This document shows positions 7,102-12,676 of a stretch of DNA of 12,676 bases, piece after piece. A program made the translations under genes and the position numbers. A model generated the notes under the pieces. The model saw only the letters and a list, made by a program, of their open reading frames with translations. It searched no databases and was not told where the DNA came from. Within the stretch, counting starts at the first letter, position 1, and each line of letters opens with the position of its first letter. The stretch lies in contig MGWJ01000169.1 in assembly GCA_001800945.1 (NCBI GenBank), positions 1-12,676 on the forward strand. Direction: 5' to 3'. This stretch comes from Flavobacteria bacterium RIFCSPLOWO2_12_FULL_31_7. GTDB taxonomy: Bacteria > Bacteroidota > Bacteroidia > Flavobacteriales > Flavobacteriaceae.

Positions 7102-7118
7102 TCCCGATAGCATCGGAA
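7102..7118 (-). repeat. hairpin in the rpsR-rplI spacer
   Basis: On the minus strand TTCCGAT, loop GCT, ATCGGGA form a 7-bp stem with one G-U pair. It lies between the rpsR stop and the rplI Shine-Dalgarno sequence, with no U-tract, so it is unlikely to be a full terminator. It may stabilise or process the mRNA, tune rplI expression, or be a copy of a short dispersed palindrome of the CCCGATAGC...ATCGGG type that I recall from flavobacterial genomes. Confidence 0.6.
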
Positions 7119-7134
7119 CAACAAATGATTATTA

Positions 7135-7419
7135 TTATTTTAATAAATCCGCCACGTAAGGCATTAAAGCTAAATGACGAGCTCTTTTCACAGCCACAGA
7201 CACTTTTCTTTGAAATTTTAATGAAGTACCAGTTAAACGTCTTGGTAAAATTTTACCTTGCTCGTTTACAAACTTTAATAAAAAGTCACCATCTTTATAA
7301 TCGATATACTTGATACCAGATTTTTTGAAACGACAATATTTTTTTTGTTTGTTTGTATCAATGTTTAAAGGAGTAAGATATCTGATATCTCCTTCTTTTT
7401 TTCCACTAGCTATAGACAT
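7135..7419 (-). CDS. rpsR: 30S ribosomal protein bS18
   Basis: A 94-residue bS18, which pairs with bS6 on the 30S platform near the 3' end of 16S rRNA. The sequence DIRYLTPLNIDTNKQKKYCRFKKSGIKYIDYKD and the C-terminal PRRLTGTSLKFQRKVSVAVKRARHLALMPYV are family hallmarks. The N-terminal extension rich in Gly/Lys is typical of Bacteroidota. It starts two bases after the rpsF stop. The E. coli operon has priB between these two genes, but there is no room for it here. In Flavobacterium johnsoniae, bS18 with bS6 and bS21 has been reported to sequester the anti-Shine-Dalgarno end of 16S rRNA, so this protein is part of the reason the lineage ignores Shine-Dalgarno sites. Confidence 0.97.
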   Translation of the reverse strand: MSIASGKKEGDIRYLTPLNIDTNKQKKYCRFKKSGIKYIDYKDGDFLLKFVNEQGKILPRRLTGTSLKFQRKVSVAVKRARHLALMPYVADLLK

Positions 7420-7421
7420 AA

Positions 7422-7763
7422 TTAGTTACCTTTAGTTTTTAATTTTTCTCTTCTTCTTTCTGCCCAAGAAATAGCATGTTTATCTAAAGAAACAGTTAAG
7501 AATCTCATGATTCTCTCGTCTCTTCTGAATTCAGTTTCTAAAGCAATGATTAATTCAGCTGGCGCTTGAAATTCAAATAAATGGTAAAAACCACTTTTTT
7601 TGTGTTGGATTTCATAGGCTAATTTTTTTAAGCCCCAATCCTCTTTTGATACCATTTTAGCACCCTTAGAAGTAAGAAAATCTTCAAATTTGCTTACTGT
7701 TTCCTTTACCTGAACATCAGATAAAACGGGATTCAAAATGAAAACAGTTTCGTAATTTTTCAT
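7422..7763 (-). CDS. rpsF: 30S ribosomal protein bS6
   Basis: A 113-residue bS6, which dimerises with bS18 on the small-subunit platform. It shows the family start MKNYETVFILNPVLSD, the central KKLAYEIQHKKSGFYHLFEF (about 46-65) and FRRDERIMRFLTV (about 79-91). The C-terminal basic tail (WAERRREKLKTKGN) is of usual length. It is the first gene of the operon: a near-perfect promoter lies 26 bp upstream of the ATG, and rpsR follows after two bases. No Shine-Dalgarno sequence precedes the ATG; the leader is A-rich, as in other Bacteroidota genes. Confidence 0.97.
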   Translation of the reverse strand: MKNYETVFILNPVLSDVQVKETVSKFEDFLTSKGAKMVSKEDWGLKKLAYEIQHKKSGFYHLFEFQAPAELIIALETEFRRDERIMRFLTVSLDKHAISWAERRREKLKTKGN

Positions 7764-7788
7764 TTGTATGTATTTTTTAAATTGGGTG

Positions 7789-7819
7789 CAAAGATATACA
7801 ATTATATTTAATTTACAAA
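7789..7819 (-). promoter_or_regulatory. Bacteroidota housekeeping promoter of rpsF-rpsR-rplI
   Basis: On the minus strand TTTG (complement of 7816-7819), a 19-nt spacer and TATCTTTG (complement of 7789-7796) match the Bacteroidota consensus TTTG / 19-21 / TAnnTTTG exactly. Transcription should begin a few bases downstream, giving a short A-rich leader before the rpsF ATG at 7763. Confidence 0.85.
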
Positions 7820-7860
7820 TCCATTAAAAAGTATTTTTTTTTAAACATAATATTAGTTTA

Positions 7861-7892
7861 TTGTGTTTTTTTTATATACATTTATACTTTAA
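7861..7892 (+). promoter_or_regulatory. candidate promoter for the LytTR regulator
   Basis: TTG (7861-7863), 21-nt spacer and TACTTTAA (7885-7892) partly match the Bacteroidota promoter. It lies in the 178-bp divergent gap 7764-7941 shared with the rpsF promoter. The rest of that gap is A/T-rich, and I see no clear repeat or operator in it. Confidence 0.35.
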
Positions 7893-7941
7893 AACTAAGT
7901 TTAAATGCATGTTTTGTTAAAATTTTAATTATTTTAAGCCT

Positions 7942-8640
7942 ATGAAGTTAAATACTATTGTTGTTGATGACAGTTCAATTCAGAGAATTACTATTGCAAA
8001 ATTAATATCTGAACACACCAATTTAAGATTAGGTGGTGACTTTTCTAATGCTCTAGAAGCAAAAAGTTATATCACAAATAATCATGTTGATTTGATTTTT
8101 TTAGATATTGAAATGCCACATATAACAGGTTTTGACTTATTAGACGGATTAAAAATTAAACCTTTAATTGTTTTCATCACTTCCAAAGCAGATTATGCGG
8201 TAAAAGCTTTTGAATATTCTGCGCTAGACTTTTTACAAAAACCTATAAAAAAAGAACGCTTTTTGGTTTCTGTAAAAAAAGCATTAGAAATGCATCAACT
8301 AAAACACGATCAAATTCATGATGATCATGGTCCGCATTTAATTATAAAGAGCAATCTTAAAAAGATAAAAGTCTACACTTCTCATATTAAATGGGTTGAA
8401 GCTTTTGGAGATTATATTAAAGTGGTGACTTATGAAGATACACATTTAGTATTATCAACTATGAAAGCCTTCGAAACAGAACTTCCAAAAGATAATTTCT
8501 TAAGAATACATAAATCGTACATTATCAATTTAGATAAAGTGGAACGCTTTAACAGTAAGCAAGTTGAAATTGACGGAGAAAAAATTCCGTTAAGTAGAAA
8601 TAAAAAAGAAGAAATTATAACTATTTTAGAAAGTTATTAA
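7942..8640 (+). CDS. LytTR-family response regulator
   Basis: A 232-residue two-component regulator of the AlgR/LytR type. The receiver domain (about 1-120) has the acidic pair Asp9-Asp10, the phospho-acceptor Asp55 in LIFLDIEMP, Thr80/Ser81 in FITSKADYAVKAFE, and Lys100 in FLQKPI, so it should be phosphorylatable. The C-terminal LytTR DNA-binding domain (about 132-232) shows IKWVEAFGDYIKV and FLRIHKSYIINLDKVERF. The linker is His/Asp-rich (HQLKHDQIHDDHGPH, about 114-128). No histidine kinase is adjacent, so it is an orphan here; in Bacteroidota such regulators are often paired with a distant 7TM or LytS-like histidine kinase. It diverges from rpsF and converges on priA. Targets are unknown. 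Confidence 0.95.
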   Translation: MKLNTIVVDDSSIQRITIAKLISEHTNLRLGGDFSNALEAKSYITNNHVDLIFLDIEMPHITGFDLLDGLKIKPLIVFITSKADYAVKAFEYSALDFLQKPIKKERFLVSVKKALEMHQLKHDQIHDDHGPHLIIKSNLKKIKVYTSHIKWVEAFGDYIKVVTYEDTHLVLSTMKAFETELPKDNFLRIHKSYIINLDKVERFNSKQVEIDGEKIPLSRNKKEEIITILESY

Positions 8641-8655
8641 ATAAAAGATATTTTT

Positions 8656-8702
8656 TGTCATTCTGAATTCATTTCAGAATCTGAAACAAGTTCAGATTGA
8701 CA
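8656..8702. repeat. 47-bp palindromic element between convergent genes
   Basis: Two 23-bp halves (8656-8678 and 8680-8702) around one central base are inverted copies matching at 19 of 23 positions. Both begin TGTCA at the outer end and have TTTCAGA at the centre. It lies between the stops of the LytTR regulator and priA. No T-tract follows the stem on either strand, so it is not a textbook Rho-independent terminator, although it would fold strongly in RNA. The half-unit resembles a TGTCATTCTGAA-type repeat that I recall as dispersed in flavobacterial genomes. Confidence 0.75.
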
Positions 8703-8712
8703 GATTAGTTAT

Positions 8713-11154
8713 CTAATAATCTACATTAATTGTAGTTTTAATAGAACGATATTGCGAAGTCGCCTCAAAACTTATCAATGCTTTTTTGATAAGTTTTTTT
8801 GTATTTATAAGATTGGTGTTATTCGGAATTTTGATCAGAATCGTTCTAATGTATTCATTTCTAATTCTATTAATTGCAGGTTCTTCTGGACCTAAAACTG
8901 GTACTGCAATTTGTTGTTTCAGAACATTATACAACCAAGTGGAACCTTCACGAAGCTTTTCGTAATCTCTATGTTTTAATCGGATTTGTAGCAAACGGAA
9001 AAACGGCGGATATTGAAAATTACGTCTTTCGTATAATTGCTCGTTAAACATCGCTAAATAATTATTATTTACTACTTGTTGAATCGTATTATGCATTGGA
9101 TTGTAAGTTTGAATGACCACACTTCCCTTTTTCGCTTTTCTTCCAGAACGACCCGCAACCTGAACCATCATTTGATATGCACGTTCATAAGCACGATAAT
9201 ACGGTTGATTCAACAAATTATCAGCATTTAGAATTCCGACTAAAGTCACGTTTTCAAAATCTAAACCTTTTGCCAACATTTGCGTGCCGACTAAAATATC
9301 AATTTCCTGATTTTTAAAAGCATCAATCATTTTCTCGAAAGCAAATTTACCGCGAGTTGTATCTTGATCCATTCGAGCAATTCGCTTTTCTGGAAACAAT
9401 TTTTTCAATTCCAATTCTATTTGTTCTGTACCAAATCCTTTCGCAGAAATATCCAACGAATTACAAGCGTGACAATGTGTTGGTTTCGCTATGCTATGTC
9501 CGCAATAATGACATTTCAAATGATTTTTGTATTTGTAATACGTTAAACTCACATCACAACTTGGACATTGAGGCACATGTCCACAAGTAGTACATTCTAT
9601 ATATGGCGAATAGCCTCTGCGATTTTGAAACAACATAATTTGTTCATTATTCGCTAAAGTTTCGTGCATTCTTTCCAGTAATTCATCGGAAAAATGACCG
9701 TCCATTCGTTTACGAAAATATTTATCTTTTAAATCAATCAGGTAAATTTCGGGTAAAACCACATTATTAAATCGGGTAAATAATTCAATTAAGCCGTATT
9801 TATTCGTTTTTGCATTATGATACGATTCTATACTTGGCGTGGCACTTCCTAATAAAACTTTCGCATTATGAAATTTCGCTAAAACTATCGCTGCATCTCT
9901 GGCGTGATAACGTGGTGCTGGATCTTGTTGTTTGTAAGTTGCTTCGTGTTCTTCATCTACCACAATTAAACCTAAGTTAGAAAAAGGTAAAAATAACGCG
10001 CTTCGTACACCTAAAACTACTTTTGCTTTATCCAAATTTTGCAACACATGATTGTAAACCTCAACACGTTCATTGGAATTGTATTTCGAATGGAAAACTG
10101 CTATTTGATTTCCGAAATACGCCGATAAACGTTGTACTAATTGAGTTGTTAAAGCAATTTCTGGTAATAAAAACAATACTTGTTGGTCTTGTTGTAAAAA
10201 TTCTTCAATAAGTTTGATATACACTTCCGTTTTTCCAGAAGCTGTAACTCCATATAATAAATTGACATCAAACTGTTGAAACTTTTCTTTGATACTTTCT
10301 AAAACTAGAGTTTGAGCTTCGCTTAATTGAATATCATAATCTTCTTCCTTTTCAAACGAAACTCGGTCCGTATTGATATAATATTCTTCGAAAATTTGTT
10401 TGTCGACTAACGATTTAATCACCGCAGCACTTACACCAGAAGTTTCGATTAATAATTTTGCAGGAATTGGCTTTTTTTCTGTCGCTTGCAATTGAAAATA
10501 CGACAAAACAATTTCTTTTTGTTTTTTAGCTTTTCCTAAAAGTTCTAATAATTCTTGAAGTTTTTCTGCTTGTAAAAATTCCTCTTGTAATTTGATGTAT
10601 TTTATCAACTTAGGCTTGTATGTATCTTGTACCTCATCTTGCATCGTTAACAAACCTTTAGCAAGTAGGCTTTGAACAATCGGAATTACATTTTTTTTAT
10701 TTAAAATCTGGGAAATTTCTGAAATTTTAATGGAAGATTTATTTTCTAAAGCTTCTAAAACCAAGAATTCTTCGTCAGTAGCTAAGGTTTTATCCGATTC
10801 TGTGTGCGAAGAAGAAATCATTGTTTCGCTTTCTAAAATCAATCCAGAAGGTAAAGCTGATTTAAAAACTTCTCCTATCGAACACATATAATACGAAGCC
10901 ATCCAACTCCAATGTTTCAGTTGAATGTCGTTTACAATCGGAACTTCATCAATAATTTGACTGATTTCTTTGGCTTCGTATAATTCTGGTGGATTGGTGT
11001 GCTTTTCGACAACTAAAGCCGTGTACACTTTTGTTTTTCCAAAAGGAACGGTAACTCGCATTCCAGGCTGCAAAAACTTGTATTCTTCCACATTTACGGA
11101 ATACGTAAACGTTTTATCAAGATTTAAAGGAAGAATGACGTTGATGAAGTGCAT
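8713..11154 (-). CDS. priA: primosomal replication restart helicase PriA
   Basis: An 813-residue superfamily-2 3'-5' DNA helicase that recognises stalled forks and reloads the replisome. The N-terminal 3'BD domain (about 1-105) contains VTVPFGK (34-40), and a winged-helix-like region follows (about 120-260). The helicase core has Walker A GVTASGKT (302-309; usually GVTGSGKT), DEEH box (400-403), LLGSATPS (434-441), GTQMLAKGLDF (623-633) and QVAGRSGR (665-672). Eight zinc-binding cysteines lie inside the core (521, 524, 530, 533, 548, 551, 561, 564). Nothing essential is missing. It starts at the ATG at 11154, 58 bp after gpsA on the same strand, and is probably co-transcribed with it. It ends in TAG at 8713, next to a palindromic element. 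No priB is present in the ribosomal operon nearby. Confidence 0.98.
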   Translation of the reverse strand: MHFINVILPLNLDKTFTYSVNVEEYKFLQPGMRVTVPFGKTKVYTALVVEKHTNPPELYEAKEISQIIDEVPIVNDIQLKHWSWMASYYMCSIGEVFKSALPSGLILESETMISSSHTESDKTLATDEEFLVLEALENKSSIKISEISQILNKKNVIPIVQSLLAKGLLTMQDEVQDTYKPKLIKYIKLQEEFLQAEKLQELLELLGKAKKQKEIVLSYFQLQATEKKPIPAKLLIETSGVSAAVIKSLVDKQIFEEYYINTDRVSFEKEEDYDIQLSEAQTLVLESIKEKFQQFDVNLLYGVTASGKTEVYIKLIEEFLQQDQQVLFLLPEIALTTQLVQRLSAYFGNQIAVFHSKYNSNERVEVYNHVLQNLDKAKVVLGVRSALFLPFSNLGLIVVDEEHEATYKQQDPAPRYHARDAAIVLAKFHNAKVLLGSATPSIESYHNAKTNKYGLIELFTRFNNVVLPEIYLIDLKDKYFRKRMDGHFSDELLERMHETLANNEQIMLFQNRRGYSPYIECTTCGHVPQCPSCDVSLTYYKYKNHLKCHYCGHSIAKPTHCHACNSLDISAKGFGTEQIELELKKLFPEKRIARMDQDTTRGKFAFEKMIDAFKNQEIDILVGTQMLAKGLDFENVTLVGILNADNLLNQPYYRAYERAYQMMVQVAGRSGRKAKKGSVVIQTYNPMHNTIQQVVNNNYLAMFNEQLYERRNFQYPPFFRLLQIRLKHRDYEKLREGSTWLYNVLKQQIAVPVLGPEEPAINRIRNEYIRTILIKIPNNTNLINTKKLIKKALISFEATSQYRSIKTTINVDY

Positions 11155-11167
11155 GTATAGTTGTATT

Positions 11168-11198
11168 TACGATTTTATGATTTTTGATATACGATTTA
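11168..11198. repeat. short imperfect direct repeats in the gpsA-priA spacer
   Basis: TACGATTTT (11168-11176) and TACGATTTA (11190-11198) are near-identical 9-mers, with TGATTTTTGATA between them as a further degenerate unit. Low-complexity A/T sequence that may simply be slippage-derived; I see no hairpin or promoter in this 58-bp spacer. Confidence 0.4.
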
Positions 11199-11212
11199 CA
11201 TATTACAAAAAC

Positions 11213-12208
11213 CTAATCCAGCTTCTCTGTTAACTTACTAAACACGGCTTTTGCATCTTTTCCTTCGTATAAAATTTGGTAAACGGCGTTAATAATTGGA
11301 GTCTTTGCTTTGTATTCTAAATTTAGATTATAAGCACTTTTTACAGCGTAATAGCCTTCCGCCACCATACTCATTTCCATTTGAGCTGATTTTACAGTGT
11401 AGCCCTTCCCTATCATATTACCAAACATTCTATTTCTAGAAAACACCGAATAACCTGTCACTAATAAATCGCCCAAATAAGCCGAATCATTAATATTACG
11501 CTTCATTTTATGAACTTTTTTAATGAATTTTTTCATTTCACGAATGGCGTTACTCATTAGAACTGCTTGAAAGTTATCTCCATAACCTAAACCGTGAGCA
11601 ATTCCAGCTGCAATAGAATAAATATTCTTTAAAACTGCTGCATATTCTGTTCCCACAATATCATCAGACGTTTTGGCTTTGATGTAATAAGAAGAAACAT
11701 TTTTAGCCACATATTTGGCTTTTTCTTCATCTGCACAAGCAATAGTTAAATACGACAAACGTTCTAAAGCTACTTCTTCCGCGTGACAAGGTCCAGTAAT
11801 TACTCCAATATTTTCGTAAGGAATATTAAATTGTGTATGAAAATGTTCGCCAACAATTAAACTAGTTTCTGGTACGATTCCTTTAATTGCAGAAAAAATA
11901 GTTTTTCCTTCTAAAGACTCCGTCATTTTTTCTAATTCTCCACTTAAAAACGCAGATGGAATGGCAAAAATAACAATGTCAGCAAATTTTATGGCTTCAT
12001 TAATATCATTAGTCAACTGTAATTTATTAGTATCAAAAGCTACTGAACTTAAATAATTTGGGTTGTGTTTTTGGTGTTTCAAATGCTCTAAAGCATACGT
12101 ACTACGCATATACCAAGCAATTTTTTCTTGATTCTCACATAACATTTTCGCGATTGCTGTTGCCCAACTTCCGCCACCTATAACTGCAAATTTTTTGTTG
12201 TTTTCCAT
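11213..12208 (-). CDS. gpsA: NAD(P)H-dependent glycerol-3-phosphate dehydrogenase
   Basis: Reduces dihydroxyacetone phosphate to sn-glycerol-3-phosphate for phospholipid synthesis; soluble. At 331 residues from the ATG at 12208 it has the usual length. The Rossmann motif is IGGGSWATA (10-18), substrate-region Lys109 is in AIKG, GPCHAEEV (139-146) replaces the common GPSHAEEV, catalytic Lys194 is in LKNIYSIAAG, and YLGDLLVT (about 244-251) plus SRNR (257-260) close the active site. An in-frame TTG at 12214 would add two residues, but the ATG at 12208 is preferred. A good Bacteroidota promoter lies 20 bp upstream, and priA follows 58 bp downstream, so gpsA-priA is probably one transcript. Confidence 0.97.
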   Translation of the reverse strand: MENNKKFAVIGGGSWATAIAKMLCENQEKIAWYMRSTYALEHLKHQKHNPNYLSSVAFDTNKLQLTNDINEAIKFADIVIFAIPSAFLSGELEKMTESLEGKTIFSAIKGIVPETSLIVGEHFHTQFNIPYENIGVITGPCHAEEVALERLSYLTIACADEEKAKYVAKNVSSYYIKAKTSDDIVGTEYAAVLKNIYSIAAGIAHGLGYGDNFQAVLMSNAIREMKKFIKKVHKMKRNINDSAYLGDLLVTGYSVFSRNRMFGNMIGKGYTVKSAQMEMSMVAEGYYAVKSAYNLNLEYKAKTPIINAVYQILYEGKDAKAVFSKLTEKLD

Positions 12209-12227
12209 GTTCAAAAATAATGAACCT

Positions 12228-12259
12228 CAAAAATACACTTTTTCAATAACCCTTGCAAG
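12228..12259 (-). promoter_or_regulatory. Bacteroidota promoter of gpsA-priA
   Basis: On the minus strand CTTG (complement of 12256-12259), a 20-nt spacer and TATTTTTG (complement of 12228-12235) match TTTG / 19-21 / TAnnTTTG with one mismatch in the -33 box. The distance to the gpsA ATG at 12208 leaves a short leader. The -33 box lies in the 8-bp palindrome CTTGCAAG. Confidence 0.72.
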
Positions 12260-12377
12260 TTGAAAAATTAATGAAAATTTTCTTAACTACTAAATAACTC
12301 ATTTTCTTCACTTTAAGACAATAAAAACAGTAAAATAAAACAAAAAAACTTGTTAACGATTTGTGAATGAAACTTTT

Positions 12378-12394
12378 TTGGCACGGCTATTGAA
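12378..12394 (+). promoter_or_regulatory. sigma-54-like promoter of the lipoprotein gene
   Basis: TTGGCACG (12378-12385), four bases, then TTGAA (12390-12394) matches the sigma-54 -24/-12 consensus TTGGCACG-N4-TTGCA in all but the C of the -12 GC. It lies 32 bp before the ATG at 12427. A sigma-A-type reading is also possible (TTTG at 12377-12380, 17-nt spacer, TACTTTAC), but its spacer is short. The remaining gap (12260-12377) is A/T-rich and otherwise featureless apart from the 10-bp palindrome GAAAATTTTC (12273-12282). Confidence 0.5.
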
Positions 12395-12426
12395 TTGTAC
12401 TTTACAAACCATTAAATTTCAATATT

Positions 12427-12676
12427 ATGAAAGCAAAATTACTTATACTAGGATTAATTTCATTGTTCAGTTTGCAATCATGTACTACTGACGTGTACGT
12501 AAACGATTATCAGGATTATCCGAATAATATTAGTTTACCAGAGTTGATGGAAGGTTATGATTTATGGTATGTTGATTATAATTTAACTACCGGAAGTGGA
12601 GATGTACCATTTTTATCAAAAGCATTTACTGTTTCTTTTTTAGGAGGCGATTTATTTGCTAATAATAATTTAGTTG
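12427..12676 (+). CDS. predicted lipoprotein, N-terminal 83 residues (cut by window edge)
   Basis: Starts MKAKLLILGLISLFSLQSC: a basic N-terminus, hydrophobic stretch and lipobox LQSC with Cys19, so it is lipid-anchored in the envelope. The mature part is acidic and Tyr/Asn-rich (TTDVYVNDYQDYPNN), followed by ELMEGYDLWYVDYN and a beta-rich segment with FLGGDLFANNNLV. I recall a flavobacterial family of lipoproteins with a similar DLWYVD...VPFL..AFT.SF pattern, some of them with misleading automatic enzyme names. I would not assign an enzymatic role. The open end prevents any statement on length. It is monocistronic as far as seen, with a sigma-54-like promoter 32 bp upstream. Confidence 0.85.
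   Translation, partial: MKAKLLILGLISLFSLQSCTTDVYVNDYQDYPNNISLPELMEGYDLWYVDYNLTTGSGDVPFLSKAFTVSFLGGDLFANNNLV

Noticed and set aside
7072..7113. Upstream in-frame ATG extending bL9 by 14 residues
   Set aside because: The extension is unlike bL9, overlaps the spacer hairpin, and the family start with its own AAGGA is at 7071.
7125..7313. Open frame on the plus strand over rpsR
   Set aside because: Antisense to rpsR, with no independent support.
7428..7432. AAAGG before the rpsR start as a Shine-Dalgarno site
   Set aside because: It is formed by the Lys-Gly codons ending rpsF, so it may be a coding coincidence; spacing to the ATG is also loose.
10970..11233. Open frame on the plus strand over the start of priA
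   Set aside because: Antisense shadow of priA and its leader, with unlikely composition and no homology that I recognise.
1..12676. A new defence, phage or mobile system
   Set aside because: No integrase, transposase, nuclease-toxin pair, CRISPR repeat or nearby tRNA was seen; gene content and composition look like stable core chromosome.

Overview
The window looks like an AT-rich core-chromosome segment of a member of the Bacteroidota, most likely family Flavobacteriaceae and close to Flavobacterium. The evidence is threefold. The protein sequences of bS18, bS6, LigA, PriA and GpsA read as flavobacterial. Two lineage-restricted hypothetical families are present (DUF6913-like and DUF6495-like). 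The promoters match the Bacteroidota consensus TTTG / about 19-21 nt / TAnnTTTG (best case upstream of rpsF), and Shine-Dalgarno sequences are almost absent. I see no insertion sequence, integrase, CRISPR array, tRNA or rRNA.

Layout, left to right. (1) Minus strand: the start of dapA (lysine/diaminopimelate synthesis, running off the left edge), preceded one base upstream by a small DUF6913-like gene. (2) Plus strand, diverging from these: a two-gene unit encoding a split 5'-nucleotidase, with a lipoprotein carrying only the C-terminal substrate-binding domain followed by a Tat-exported metallophosphatase carrying only the catalytic domain. (3) Minus strand: a tightly packed set transcribed DUF6495-like gene > ligA > two tandem eight-TM YhhN-like membrane proteins. 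Its last gene overlaps the nucleotidase operon tail to tail within a perfect palindrome. (4) Minus strand: the ribosomal protein operon rpsF-rpsR-rplI, with a near-perfect promoter and a strong intrinsic terminator. (5) Plus strand: an orphan LytTR response regulator, then a 47-bp palindromic element. (6) Minus strand: gpsA then priA. (7) Plus strand: the start of a lipoprotein gene behind a sigma-54-like promoter, cut by the right edge.

Functionally this is mostly housekeeping: DNA replication and repair (LigA, PriA), translation (bS6, bS18, bL9), phospholipid precursor synthesis (GpsA) and lysine/peptidoglycan precursor synthesis (DapA). Periplasmic nucleotide salvage is the likely job of the split nucleotidase pair. 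I found no convincing new multi-gene defence or metabolic system. The items most worth a second look are the split nucleotidase, the YhhN-like pair translationally coupled to ligA, the unusual Shine-Dalgarno and hairpin in front of rplI, the sigma-54-like promoter, and the palindromic elements at the two convergent gene junctions.
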